Positions 18,420 through 28,664 of a stretch of DNA of 64,000 bases are shown here, in pieces. The DNA lies in NCBI GenBank assembly GCA_963575745.1, contig CAUYUJ010018062.1, positions 1 through 64,000 on the forward strand. Reading direction: 5' to 3'. The DNA comes from Prorocentrum cordatum. Lineage: Eukaryota; Sar; Dinophyceae; Prorocentrales; Prorocentraceae. Each line of letters starts with the position of its first letter. Position 1 is the first letter of the stretch. Made by a program: the position numbers and the translations under genes. The notes beneath the pieces were generated by a model that saw only the letters and a program-made list of their open reading frames with translations, was not told where the DNA came from and made no database searches.

Positions 18420-18845
18420 GTGCTTTGTGATGGTCTACTTTGCAGGCGTTGCCGATCTCATGGGGGCAATTCTATTCTCCCAAATTGCTACATCTTTCTC
18501 TGGTTCAGCCCTCTGTGGGAGTCGCTGTACATGAGCCTCAGGAACCCACTCCTGAACTCGCGGGTTCCAGCGGATGGGTTTCTGTGCGATGATCCTGCCG
18601 CGGGCGCCGACTATCGTGGCGGCGTTGAGCGGGACCAGAATGGGCATTGCCTGGTTCCGCGTAACAGGTGGGCCCACACCGCCGCTATCATGGGCATCGA
18701 GCTACCTGATGGATTGGACTATGCTCTGGACCTTACGTTGGACATTGCATTGGACCACGCCTTGAATCACGCCGCGGACTACGCGTTGGAAGTAGCCGTG
18801 GATCCTCTCTTTGAAGAGGCGGACGCTGGCGACCCGCAGGCCTGA
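18420..18845 (+). CDS. Hypothetical ORF with LDxA tetrapeptide repeat
   Basis: An open frame ending at the TGA 18843-18845. The first in-frame ATG is near 18531 (MSLRNPLLNSRVPADG), so the protein would be about 105 residues. At 18714-18797 a 12-base unit repeats seven times and is read as LDYA, LDLT, LDIA, LDHA, LNHA, ADYA, LEVA. Positions 1, 2 and 4 are conserved in kind while position 3 varies. An acidic C-terminus (FEEADAGDPQA) follows. No family is recognised. The minus strand is also open in part, and the start is uncertain because no leader or splice signal is clear. Confidence 0.35.
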   Translation: MLCDGLLCRRCRSHGGNSILPNCYIFLWFSPLWESLYMSLRNPLLNSRVPADGFLCDDPAAGADYRGGVERDQNGHCLVPRNRWAHTAAIMGIELPDGLDYALDLTLDIALDHALNHAADYALEVAVDPLFEEADAGDPQA

Positions 18846-19317
18846 TCCGTCCAGCGGATGAGCAGTCAGGGCTGTTTCAATGATTTCACTTGGTCTCTTT
18901 TTCCTGCCACGCAGTTCCGCTTGCGTGCGTCGCAGAGAAGGTGCTGCTTCTACGCCTCGCCTTCGTGTTCGTGGTTGTACTTTCACGAGTCATGTTACGT
19001 GGTAGGGAATTGCAGGACAGATTTATCCCTAGCAAGCGGGGCCTGACTATCCCTGATCGTAAGTGTCAGGGTCGCGATCTGCGCATGCTGGGACCTTCTC
19101 TGCGCGGGCATGTATTCGCGTGGCCTGGGAACCATGGAAACAAAAAAAAAGGCCCCAGACTCTGTACTGAAGCGTGTCTTAACCATCCAGTTTGTTCTGA
19201 GCGTCCCGACTGAACTTGCCACACTGTGCCTATCCAGTCGCACTGTTCGTTACGCATTGGGTTGCATGTCGGGGTTTCTTCTACGACTGGATTCGGGCTA
19301 CCAACCAGGGACGCTAT
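18846..19317. other. Non-repetitive sequence
   Basis: Mixed composition with a poly-A run at 19140-19150. No recognised feature. Confidence 0.4.
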
Positions 19318-19572
19318 CCCGCAACCGCGCTATAGCACGTCATAGCACCGCATGGGTCCCCACAAAGTGGAGACCCCTATGCGCGCGTTGCCTTTTACCT
19401 CTACTTGCCCCATGCCTTTCCCGCCACCGTGCTATGGCATGGCATAGCTCGGCATGGGTCCCCCAAAAGGTGGGGACTCCTACGTGCGCGTTGTCTTTTA
19501 CTCCTTCCTATCCCAGGCCTATCCCGCCACCGGACTATAGCATGGCATTGCACATCATGGGTCCCCAAAAGT
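19318..19572. repeat. ~103-bp tandem repeat, about 2.5 units
   Basis: CCCGCCACCGTGCTATGGCA-like starts occur near 19318, 19420 and 19522, each followed by CATGGGTCCCCA. The first two units also share GCGCGTTG and CTTTTAC. Confidence 0.8.
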
Positions 19573-19573
19573 A

Positions 19574-19672
19574 GGCTCCTCCCGCCTGCCCGACCCGTCC
19601 CGACCCGTCCCGTCCGTTGGGGTCCGCCTGCCCGATTCTTCCCGCCCGTTAGAGCACTCGCGTGCCAACTGG
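19574..19672. repeat. CCCGACCCGTCCCGTCCG repeat, copy 2
   Basis: Matches 18226-18330, including the GCACTCGCGTGCCAACT end. A GTC run follows at 19686-19720. Confidence 0.7.
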
Positions 19673-19683
19673 ATCGCACATCA

Positions 19684-19714
<31 letters not shown>

Positions 19715-19842
19715 ACGTTGTATTCGATGTGGTTATAACGAGGGGAGAGATGATCTTTATGGTGGGGTGGCTTGCGGGTGGGAGTGACGGCCACCGCAGG
19801 TGGGTTCGCGGTCAAGGTGTAATCGTGGCCAAGTCTGGTAGA

Positions 19843-19880
19843 CCCTAAACCTTAAACCGTAAACCCTAAACCCTAAACCT
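19843..19880. repeat. Interstitial telomere-like repeats
   Basis: Five consecutive heptamers, CCCTAAA, CCTTAAA, CCGTAAA, CCCTAAA and CCCTAAA, sit just before the 30-bp satellite. Confidence 0.85.
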
Positions 19881-19949
19881 GCCTGCACGCGTGCGGGCAC
19901 GCGTGGAAGCGCGCCTGGCAGCGCTTCAGAAGCGCTTCAGGAGAGCTCC

Positions 19950-22242
19950 CTGTCCTGCGGCGTTTTGGTGCTCAAATGTGCCTTGTGCTGTGGCGCATCG
20001 GTGCAAAATGTGTTGTTTGCGGCGTTTCGGTGCTCAAATGTGTCCTGCGGCGTTTCGGCGCTCAAATGTGTCCTGCGGCGTTCCGGTGCTGAAATTTGCG
20101 GTTTGCGGCGTTTCGGTGCTCAAATGTGTCCTGCGGCGTTTCGTGCTCAAATGGTGCCAAGCAGGCGGGTGGGGTTTCCTAAGCCCGGGCGCTCACCTCG
20201 CGCTGGTTTTCTCGCGCGCAGAATGTGGAAGCGGCGGCGCGGGTCGGCCCCGGGCGCCTCCGACTCCCGGCTTTGTGCATGATTTTTTGTTTGCAGCGCT
20301 CAGGTGTTCCCATGTGCTGTTTGCGGCGTTCCGGTGCTCAAAATTGCTGTTTGCAGCGTTTTGGTGCTCAGAATGTTCCAATTTGCCGTTTGCGGCGTTT
20401 GGGTGTTCAAATTTGGTGTTTGGGGCGTTTTGGTGCTCAAATTTGCTGTTTGCGCGCGCTTCGGTGCTCAAATTTGCTGTTTGCGGCGTTTCGGTGCTTA
20501 AATGCCGTTTGCGGAGTTTTCAGGTTTGCTGTTCGCAGCGTCTCGGTGCTCAAATTTGCTGTTTGCGGCGCTTGGGTGTCAAAATTATCTTTTGCAGCGT
20601 TCTGGTGTTCAAAATGCTTGAGCATTTAGCTCGGGCTCCTGTTTGCAGCGTTTCGGTGCTCGAATTTGCTGTTTCTAGCGGTTGTTTGCGGCGTTTCGGT
20701 GTTCAAATTCATTGTTTGCGACGTTTTCATGTTCAAATTTGCTGTTTGCGGCGTTTCGGTGCTTAAATTTGCTGTTTGCGGCGTTTTGGTGTTCAAATTT
20801 GCTGTTGGCGGCGTTTTGGTCTTCAAATGTGGTGTTTGCGGCGTTTCGGTGCTTAAATTTGCTGTTTGCAGCGCTTCGGTGCTAAAATTTGCTGTTTGTA
20901 GCGTTTCGGAGCTAAAATTTGCTGTTTGCAGCGTTCCGATGCACTTTGCGGCATTTTGGTGTTGAAATTTGCTGTTCGCGGCGCTTCCGTGCTCAAATTT
21001 GCTTGTCGCGGCGTTTCGGTGCTCAAATGCCGTTTGCGGCGTCTCGGTGGTGAAATTCGCTTGCGGCGTTTGGGTGGTCAAATTTGCTGTTTGCGGCGTT
21101 TTTGTGCTCAAATTAGCTGTCGGCGTTTCGGTGCTCATTCTGTTTGCGGCGTTTCGGTGCTCAAATTTGTTGTTTGCGACGTTTCTGCCGTTTGCTGCGT
21201 TTCGGTGCTCATGCTGTTTACAGCGTTTCAGTATTCAAACTTGTTGTTTGCGGCGTTTCGGTGCTCAAATGTCCCGTTTCCGGCGTTTTGGTGCTCATTT
21301 GCTGTTTGCGGCGTTTCGGTGCTCCAAATTGCTGTTTGCGGCGTTTCGGTACTCTAATGCGCTGTTTGCAGCGCCTCGGTGCTCAAATGTGCTGTTTGCG
21401 GCGTTTTGCTGCTGACATTTGCTGTTTGCTGCGTTTCGGTGCTCAAATGTGCCGTTTGTGGCGTTTCGGTGCTCAAATGTACCTTTTGCGGCGTTTCGGT
21501 GCTCAAACGTGCCGTTTGCGGCGTTTCGGTGCTCGAATGCCGTTTGTTGCGTGTCGGTGCCCAAATTTGCTGTTTGCAGCGCTTCGGTGGTATAATTTGC
21601 TGTTTGCAGCGTTTCGGAGTTCAAATTTGCGTTTGCAGCGTTTCGGTGTTAAAATTTGCTGTTTGCGGCGTTTCGGTGCTCCAAATTGCTGTTTGCGGCG
21701 TTTCGGTGCTCTACTGTGCCGTTTGCGGCGTTTCGGTCCGTTGGCAACGTTTCCGTACTCAAATTTGCTGTTTGCGGCGTTCCGGTGCTCAAATTTGCTG
21801 TTTGCGGCGTTTCGGTGCTCATGCTGTTTGCGGTGTGTCGGTGCTGAAATTTGCTGATTGCCGCGTTTCGGTGCTCATTTGCTGTTTGCGGCGTTTCGGT
21901 TCTCAAAATTGCTGTTGGCGGTGCTTTGGTGCTCAAATTGCTGTTTGCGGCGTTTCGGTGCTCAAATGTGCTGTGTGCTGCGTTTTGCTGCTGAAATTTG
22001 CTGTTTGCGGCGTTTCGGTGTTGAAATGTGTTGTTTGCGGCGTTTCGGTGCTCAAATGTACCGTTTGCGGCGTTTCGGTGCTCAAACGTTCCGTTTGCGG
22101 CGTTTTGATGCTCAAATTTGCCGTTTGCGGCATTTTGGTGCTCAAATGTGCAGTTTGCGGCGTTTCGGTGCTCAAATTTGCTGTTTCCGGCGGTTCGGTG
22201 TTCAAATTTGCTGTTTGCGGCTTCGGTGCTCGAATGTGCCGT
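19950..22242. repeat. 30-bp satellite, about 70 units
   Basis: Consensus TTTGCGGCGTTTCGGTGCTC plus AAATTTGCTG. Units vary by substitution and small indels. About 130 bases of unrelated sequence interrupt the array at 20150-20285. The unit lacks stops in the three plus frames, giving CGVSVLKFAV-, LRRFGAQICC- and AAFRCSNLLF-type decapeptides. Any one frame switches repeatedly between these peptides, so indels have not kept frame. Confidence 0.95.
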
Positions 22243-22245
22243 TGT

Positions 22246-22810
22246 CGTGGTCGCTGTCGTGTGGCTATCTGGGTGCGCTGGAAGGAGCCGTTGTCGTCGT
22301 CGCCGTCGCCGTCGGTGTGGTTCTCAGGGAGCGCTCGAGGGAGCGGGCGTCGTCGTCGCGGTCTCCGTGGTCCCGGGAGCGCTCGAAGAAGCCATCATAG
22401 GCGTCGTCGTCGTGGTCGTCGTCGCGTGGTCCTTGGGAACGCTCAAGGGAGCCGTCGTCGTCGTCATCGCCGACAGTGTCGTCGGAGCTCCTGGGAGCCC
22501 TCGAGGGAATCATTTTGTTATTATCCTCGTGGCTGTCGTCGTGTGGTTCTTTGGGAGCGCTCGAGGGAGCCGTCGTCTTGGTTGTCGCCGTCGGTGCGGT
22601 TTCCCGGGAGGGCTCGAGGGAGCGGACGCCGTCGTCGAGCGCTCGAGGGAATTCTATCATCGTGGGCGTCGTCGTGTTGGTTCCTTTGGAGCGCCCGAGG
22701 GGGCCTTCGTCGTCGCCGTCGGTGTGGTTCCCTAGGAGCGCTCCAGGGGGCGGACGTCGTCGTCGTCGTCGCCGTCGTGGTTTTCGGGCGCGCTCGAGGG
22801 GACCAACGCC
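22246..22810. repeat. GTC-rich composite satellite, block 1
   Basis: Built from segments of about 40-60 bases. Each has a TGGGAGCGCTCGAGGGA-like core followed by GTCGTCGTCGTC and short connectors such as CCGTCGGTGTGGTTCC. Other blocks: 23206-24084, 27146-27810, 37665-38475 and 39259-39500. Confidence 0.85.
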
Positions 22811-23205
22811 GGAAACGCACGATTAAGTGTTTGAATCGGCTTGTAATCACGAGTAGACGATCAAATTTTATCGGTTTTTGGTGCTGTCGGGGGCGCTCGG
22901 GCGTCGCGGCGCTTGCGTGGTGCCTCAGTGGTAGGATTGCGCTACGGTCGTAGCGAGCGCGATCCACTCGGGTCGAGACGCCGTGAATCATACGTTTCGG
23001 TGTCTGAATCGGCTTGTAATCACAAGTAGACAGTGAAATTTTACCTTTTTCTGGTCTGGCCAGAGGCGCCCGGGCGTCGCGGCGTATGCGTGGTGCCTCA
23101 GCAGTAGGATTGTGCTACCGTCGTCGCGAGCGCGATTCGCTCGTGTCGATACGCCGGGAAACGCATGTTTAGGTGTCCGAATCGGCTTGTGACCACGGGT
23201 AGACG
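22811..23205. repeat. ~173-bp repeat, about 2.3 units
   Basis: Units are marked by GAATCGGCTTGTAATCAC followed by GAGTAGACGAT, a TTTTTGGT stretch, CGGGCGTCGCGGCG, GTGCCTCAGYRGTAGGATTG and GAGCGCGATYCGCTCG. Starts are near 22833, 23006 and 23180. Confidence 0.85.
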
Positions 23206-24084
23206 ATGGGGCTTCGCTCGAGGGAGTCGTCGTCGTCGTCGTCGTCGGTGTGGTTCGTTGGGAGCGTTCGACGTTCGAGGGAGCGGACGTCGTCGTCGTG
23301 GCTCTCTGAGAGCGCTCGAGGGAACCATCATAGACATTGTACTCGTGGCTGTCGTCGTGTGGCTCGTTGGGAGTGTTCGAGGGAGCCGTCGTCGTCGTCG
23401 ACGTCGCCGTCGGTGTGGTTCCCTGGGGGCGCTCGAGGGGGCGGACGTTGTCGTCGCGGTCGACGTCGTGGCTCCTGGGGCGCTCGAAGGAACCATTTTG
23501 TCGTTGTCGTCGTGGCCGTCGTCGTGTGGCTCCTTGGGAGCGCTCGAGGGAGCCGTCGTCGTCGTCGTCGCCGTCGGCATGGGTCCTTGGGGGCGCTCGA
23601 GGGAGCGGACGTCGCGGTCGACGTCGTCGTCGTGTCTGTCTGGGAGCGCTCGAGGGAACCATCATAGTCGTCGTTGTCGTCGTGGCCATCGTCGCGCGGC
23701 TCTTTGGGGGCGCTCAAGGGAACCGTCGTCGTCGTCGCCGTCAGTGTCGTCGGGGCTCCTGGGAGCGCACGAGGGAACCATTTTGTCGTTGTCGTCGTCG
23801 TCACCGTCGTCGCGCGGTTCCTTGGTGGCGCTCGAGGGAGCCGTCGTCGTCGTCGCCGTCGGTGCGGTTCCGTGGGAGCGCTTGAGGGAGCGGACGTCGT
23901 CGTCGTCGTGGCTGTCTGGGAGCGCTCGAGGGAACTATCATCGTGGTCGTCGTCGTGTGGCTCCTTGGGAGCACTCGAGGGAGCGGACGTCGTCGCCGTC
24001 GGTGCGGTTCCCTAGGAGCGCTGCAGGGGGCGGACGTCGTCGTCGTCGTCGCCGTCGTGGTTTTCGGCAGAGCTCGAGGGGACA
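23206..24084. repeat. GTC-rich composite satellite, block 2
   Basis: Same segments as block 1 in a similar higher-order arrangement (cores followed by AACCAT, AGCCGTC or AGCGGACGTC). It begins directly after GGGGCTTCGCTCGAGGGA at the end of a 173-bp unit. Confidence 0.85.
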
Positions 24085-24490
24085 GACGCCGGGAAGCGTG
24101 CGATTAGGTGTGCGAATCGACTTGTAATCACGAGTAGACGATAAAATATTACAGATTTTTGCTGCGGTCGGGGGCGTTCGGGCGTCGCGGCGTTCGCGTG
24201 GTGCCTCAGTGGTAGGATTGCGCTACCGTCGTAGCGAGCGCGATCCATTCGGGCCGAAACGCCGTAAAGCGTACGTTTCGGTGTCTGAATCGGTTTGTAA
24301 TCACGAGTAGACGATAACATGTTACAGATTTTTGGTCCGGCCAGAGGCGTTCGGGCGTCGCGGCGCACGCGCGGTGCCTCAGCAGTAGGATTGTGCTACC
24401 GTCGTCGCGAGCGCGATTCGCTCGCTTCGACACGCCAGGAAACTCATGTTCAGGTGTCCGAATCGGCTTGTAATCGCGAGTGGACGATGG
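24085..24490. repeat. ~173-bp repeat, about 2.3 units
   Basis: Same unit as at 22811-23205, with starts near 24115, 24287 and 24462. It too ends in ACGATGGGGCTTC. Confidence 0.85.
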
Positions 24491-24534
24491 GGCTTCTAAG
24501 GGGCTGCGTCGTCGTCGCCACCGCTCCCATCAGT

Positions 24535-24840
24535 CCAGGGGGCGCTCCTAGGTGCTCCCAAGCGCTCCCAGTGCTCCTGGGCGTTAACAAGTATTCCCAG
24601 GCGCTTCCAGGCGCTGCCAAACGAACCCAGGCGCCGCCAGGTGCTCCAAGCGCTCCCAGGCGGTTCCCGTCGATTCCAAGCGCTCCCAGGCGCTCCCCGG
24701 CGCTCCCGAGCGCCCTCTAGCGCTCCCAGGCGTTCCTCGGCGCTTCCAGGTGCTCAGAGGCGCTCCCAGGCGCCCCCGCGCGCTCCCAGGCGGTCCCAGG
24801 CGCCCCGGGGCAGTTCGCAGGCGCGCGCAGGAGCGCGGGG
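24535..24840. repeat. CGCTCCCAGG minisatellite, array 4
   Basis: Same 10-base unit as in the telomere-bounded units at 12-17 kb, with variants GCGCTTCCAGG and GGCGGTTCCC. Confidence 0.85.
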
Positions 24841-24892
24841 GCGGACGTCGTCGCCGTCGTCGTCGTCGTCGCCGAAGAATTGCTCCGCGTTC

Positions 24893-25095
24893 GTCGTCGG
24901 GAGGAGGAGGGGGGGGAGGAGGAGGAGGAGGGGGAGGAGGAGGAGGAGGGGGGGGGGGGAGGAGGAAAAGGAGGAGGGGGGGAGGAGAAGGAGAAGGAGG
25001 AGGAGAAGGAGGGAGAGAAGGCGAAGGAGAGGGAGGAGGAGAAGGAGGATGAGACGACGGAGGCGACAAAGACGGCGCAGACGACGATGACCACC
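24893..25095. repeat. (GGA)n/(GGAGAA)n purine tract
   Basis: About 200 bases of GGAGGAGGA, GGGGGG and AAGGAG. It follows a GTC run at 24845-24870 and passes into GACGAC words to about 25120. Confidence 0.9.
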
Positions 25096-25201
25096 CGGGC
25101 GACGACGACGAAGACGAGAGACGGGACGATTGCGCCCGCGCCGAGCGCGCGCCACCAGCGAGCACTTTTCGCCGCCCTCCCTCCCCTGCCGCTCGCGCGC
25201 C

Positions 25202-25746
25202 ATGCCGCGCGTTGGTGTCGGCCGAGTTCGCGACCCCGCCAACCGCGCTCTCCCCTGCGGGGGGGGCAAAGCGGGCGGCGGGAAGGCGGCCGGCGGCGGC
25301 GGGGGCCAGGCAGAGGGAGGGAAGGGCGGCGGCGGCGGCGGCAAGCCCTGCGGAGGGGGCAGCGCCGGGAAGAGCGGGGGCGGGGGCAAGCCCAGCGGCG
25401 GCAAGCCCAGCGGCAAGGGCGGCGGGGGCAGCGCCGGGAAGAGCGAGGCGGGCGGCAAGGGCGGCGGCGGCCACGGCGGGGCGGCGCCGGAGCCGACGCA
25501 CGCCGAGGCCGGCGACGACGACGACTGCGACGACGACGACGACGACGACGACAACGGCGACGACGACGGCGACCGCGTTGCACGAGGCGCCCCTCGTGCA
25601 CCACGGCAAGGTCGTCACTTTCTCGGCGGAGCTCACCGCCCCCGTCCTCGGCATTTTTGTTGACGAGGACGCGGGCGCGGAGTGCATGGGCGGTTCTGGC
25701 TACATCCAGAACGAGGACCCTGAACGACGACGACGACGACGACGAA

Positions 25747-25788
<42 letters not shown>

Positions 25789-25999
25789 AAAGACGACAAA
25801 TACGACAAAGACGATGAGCAAGGACGCTGGGCAGCGGCTCGTGCGCTTCCGGCGCCACTGGCCGACGCGCTTCGCCATCGGCGAGCGCGTCGTGCGCCAG
25901 CTGACGCGCGACAAGCGCGGGGGCGTCATCGCGAACCGCGTGGAGCCCCGCTGGCACGAGAACGAGCGCGAGAGGATGGGGACGGGGAAGGGCAAGTGA
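25202..25999 (+). CDS. Candidate gene interrupted by a GAC expansion
   Basis: Three protein-like pieces lie in different frames. From ATG 25202 (MPRVGVGRVRDPANRALPCG) a Gly/Lys/Ser-rich segment with GGKPSGGKPSGKGGGG runs to a poly-Asp stretch at about 25515-25560. From about 25580, in a second frame, comes LHEAPLVHHGKVVTFSAELT and PVLGIFVDEDAGAECMGGSG. A (GAC)n run at 25725-25800 follows. A third frame from ATG 25814 gives MSKDAGQRLVRFRRHWPTRF and IGERVVRQLTRDKRGGVIAN, and stops at 25999. The last two read like ordinary globular protein; IGERV followed by basic GGVIANRV resembles an SH3- or KOW-like strand pattern, which is only an impression. Frame breaks at the microsatellite suggest repeat expansion within a gene, an intron, or decay. 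Confidence 0.35.
25725..25800. repeat. (GAC)n microsatellite
   Basis: GAC triplets with two GAAGAC interruptions, ending in AAAGACGACAAATACGAC. It separates the last two protein-like segments of the candidate gene. Confidence 0.95.
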
Positions 26000-26149
26000 G
26001 CGCGCGTTCGGTTCGGTAGTGGGCGGTTGCGGCGGCGGTGGGCTCGTTTTTCACGCACGTGAAAGATCGCGAGGAGGGCGGTGGAGGGAACGAGGAGGAC
26101 GAGGGATATCAGCGCGAGGGGACGATGCAGTTTCGTTGGTTTCTGACCG

Positions 26150-27145
26150 TCTGCGATCGCGAGCGGGCGATATTTTTATTATCGATTTTTTTGTCCGAAA
26201 AGACGTTCTCGGGCGTCGCGGCGTTCGCGCGCTGCCTCGGCAGTCGGAGTTCGCTACGGGCGTAGCGAGCGCGCTCCGTCCGGGACTAAACGCAGTGAAA
26301 CGTACGTTGTGGTGTTTGAATCGGCTTGCGAGTAGACGATAAAAGTTTACCGATTTTCGGTTCGGCCAGAGGCGCTCGGGCGTCGCGGCGCACGCGCGGT
26401 GCCTCAGCAGTAGGATTGCGCTACCGTCGTCGCGAGCGCGATTCGCCCGTGTCGAACTGCCGGGAAACGCACGTTCAGGTGCATGGATAGGATTGAAATC
26501 GCGAGTAGACGCAAAAAAAATCGAATTTTTGGCCCGGCCAGAGGTGCTCGGGCGTCGCAGAGTTTCCGCGGTGCCTCGGCACTAGGATTGCGCCAACGTC
26601 GTCGCGAGCGCGATCCGCTCGAGTCGAGACGCCGGGAAACGTACGTTCAGGCGCACGAGCTGCATTGAAATCGCGAGTAGACGCAAAAAAAATATCGATT
26701 TTTGGTCCGGCCAGAGGCGCTCGGGTGTCGCGGCGTTTCCGCGATGCCTCAGCAATAAGATTGCGCTACCGTCGTCGCGAGCGCGATTCGCTCGTGTCGA
26801 AACGCCAAGAAACGTACGTTCAGGTGCATGAATTGGTTTAAAATCGCGAGTAGACGGGAAAAATGTATCGATTTTTGGTCCGGCCAGAGGTGCTCGGGTG
26901 TCGCGGCGCTTCCGCGGTGCCTCAGCGGTAGGATTGTGTTACCGTCGTCGCGAGCGCGATTCGCTCGTGTCGAAGCGCCGGGAAACGTGCGTTCAGGTGC
27001 ACGAGTTGGATTGAAATCGCGAGTATACGCAAATGTTTTATCGACTTTTGGCCCGGCCAGAGGTGCTTGGGTGTCGCAGAGTTTCCGCGGTGCCTCAGCA
27101 GTAGGATCGTGTCACTGTTTAGGTGTCTGAATCGGTTTGTTATCA
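26150..27145. repeat. ~173-bp repeat, about six units
   Basis: The same unit as at 22811 and 24085. Recurring marks are CGAGTAGACG, TCGATTTTTGGTCCGGCCAG, CTCGGGYGTCGCGG, GTGCCTCAGCAGTAGGATTG and GCGAGCGCGATTCGCTC. The first unit is the most diverged. Confidence 0.85.
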
Positions 27146-27810
27146 TGAATAGACGAAAGAGACGTCGCGGTCGTCGTCGTGGCTCCCCGGGAGCGCCCGA
27201 GGGAACCATGTTGTCGTTGTCGCCGTGGCCGTCGTCGCGTGGCTCCTTGGGAGGGCGCTTGGAGGAACGGACGTCGTCGTTGTCGCGGCTGTCTGGGAGC
27301 GCTCGAGGGAATCATCATGATCATCGCACTCGTGGCTGACGTCGCGTGACTCATTGGGGGCGCTCGAGGGAGCCGTCGTGGTCGTCGTCGTCGCCGTCGG
27401 TGTGGTTCCCGCGGGGCGCTCGAGGGAGCGGACGTCGTCGTCGCGGTCGTCGTCGTGACCCCCGGGAGCGCTCGAGGGAACCTTTTTAATCGTTGTCGTC
27501 GTGGCCGTCGTCGTGTGGCGCATTGGGAGCGTTCGAGGGATTCGTCGTCGTCGTCGCCGTCTGCGTGGTTTCCTGGGGGCGTTCGAGGGAGCGGATGTCG
27601 TGGTGGTCGTCGTCGTGGCTGTCTGGGAGCGCTCGAGGGAACCATCATGCTCGTCGTCGTCGTGGTCGTCGTCGTCGTGTGGCTCTTTGGGAGTGCTCGC
27701 AGGAGCCGTCGTCGTCGTCGCCGTCAGTGCCGTCAGGGCACCCGAGAGCGCTCGACGGAATCATTTTGTCGTTGTCCTCGTTGCTGTTGTCGCGTGGCCC
27801 CTTGGGACCT
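27146..27810. repeat. GTC-rich composite satellite, block 3
   Basis: It follows the 173-bp array directly, as in the other junctions, with GGGAGCGCTCGAGGGAACC cores and GTCGTC linkers. Confidence 0.85.
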
Positions 27811-27814
27811 CATG

Positions 27815-27846
<32 letters not shown>

Positions 27847-28578
27847 TGCGTGCGTGTGTGTGTGTGTGTGTGCGTGTATGTGTGTGTGTTTGTGCGTGCG
27901 TGATGTGAGCTCTGTGTTGTGCGTGTTTTGTGTGTGTGCGTGTGCGCGTGCGTGTGCGTGTGCGTGTGCGTGTCTGCGTGTGTCTGTGTGTGTCTGTGTG
28001 TGTGTCTGTGTGTGTTTGTGTGTGTCTGTGTGTGTCTGTGTGTGTCTGTGTGTGTCTGTGTGTGTCTGTGTGTGTCTGTGTGTGTCTGTGTGTGTCTCTG
28101 TGTGTCTGTGTGTCTCTGTGTGTGTCTCTGTGTGTGTCTCTGTGTGTGTCTGTGTGTGTCTGTGTGTGTCTGTGTGTGTCTGTGTGTGTCTGTGTGTGTC
28201 TGTGTGTGTCTGTGTGTGTCTGTGTGTGTCTGTGTGTGTCTGNNNNNNNNNNNNNNNNNNNNNNNNNNNNNNNNNNNNNNNNNNNNNNNNNNNNNNNNNN
28301 NNNNNNNNNNNNNNNNNNNNNNNNNNNNNNNNNNNNNNNNNNGCGTGTGCGTGTGCGTGTGCGTGTGCGTGTGCGTGTGCGTGTGCGTGTGCGTGTGCGT
28401 GTGCGTGTGCGTGTGCGTGTGCGTGTGCGTGTGCGTGTGCGTGTGCGTGTGCGTGTGTGTGTGTGTGTGCGTGGTGCGTGTGCGTGTGCGTGTGCGTGTG
28501 CGTGTGCGTGTGCGTGTGCGTGTGCGTGTGCGTGTGCGTGTGCGTGTGCGTGTGCGTGTGCGTGTGCGTGCGGATGTG

Positions 28579-28635
<57 letters not shown>

Positions 28636-28664
28636 GTGTGTGTGTGTGTGCGTGTGTGATGTGA
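27811..28664. repeat. TG-rich microsatellites around an assembly gap
   Basis: (GTGTGTGC)n to 27960, (TGTGTGTC)n to 28242, an unknown segment, then (GTGTGC)n to about 28575 and (GTGC)n. The repeat type differs on the two sides of the gap. Confidence 0.95.
28243..28342. other. Assembly gap of 100 N
   Basis: Exactly 100 undetermined bases between two different TG-type arrays. The round number suggests a placeholder, so the real distance is unknown. Confidence 0.99.

Noticed and set aside
21379-22953. A 524-codon open frame over the 30-bp satellite, apparently a Cys/Val-rich repeat protein
   Set aside because: Within this single frame the peptide switches repeatedly between CGVSVLK-, LRRFGAQ- and AAFRCSN-type units. 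Indels have therefore not respected codons; the unit simply has no stop in any plus frame.
23485-23800. CCATTTTGTCG words resembling the spliced leader CCATTTTGGC
   Set aside because: They are one of the regular linkers of the GTC satellite (AACCATTTTGTCGTTGTCG) and recur in every block.
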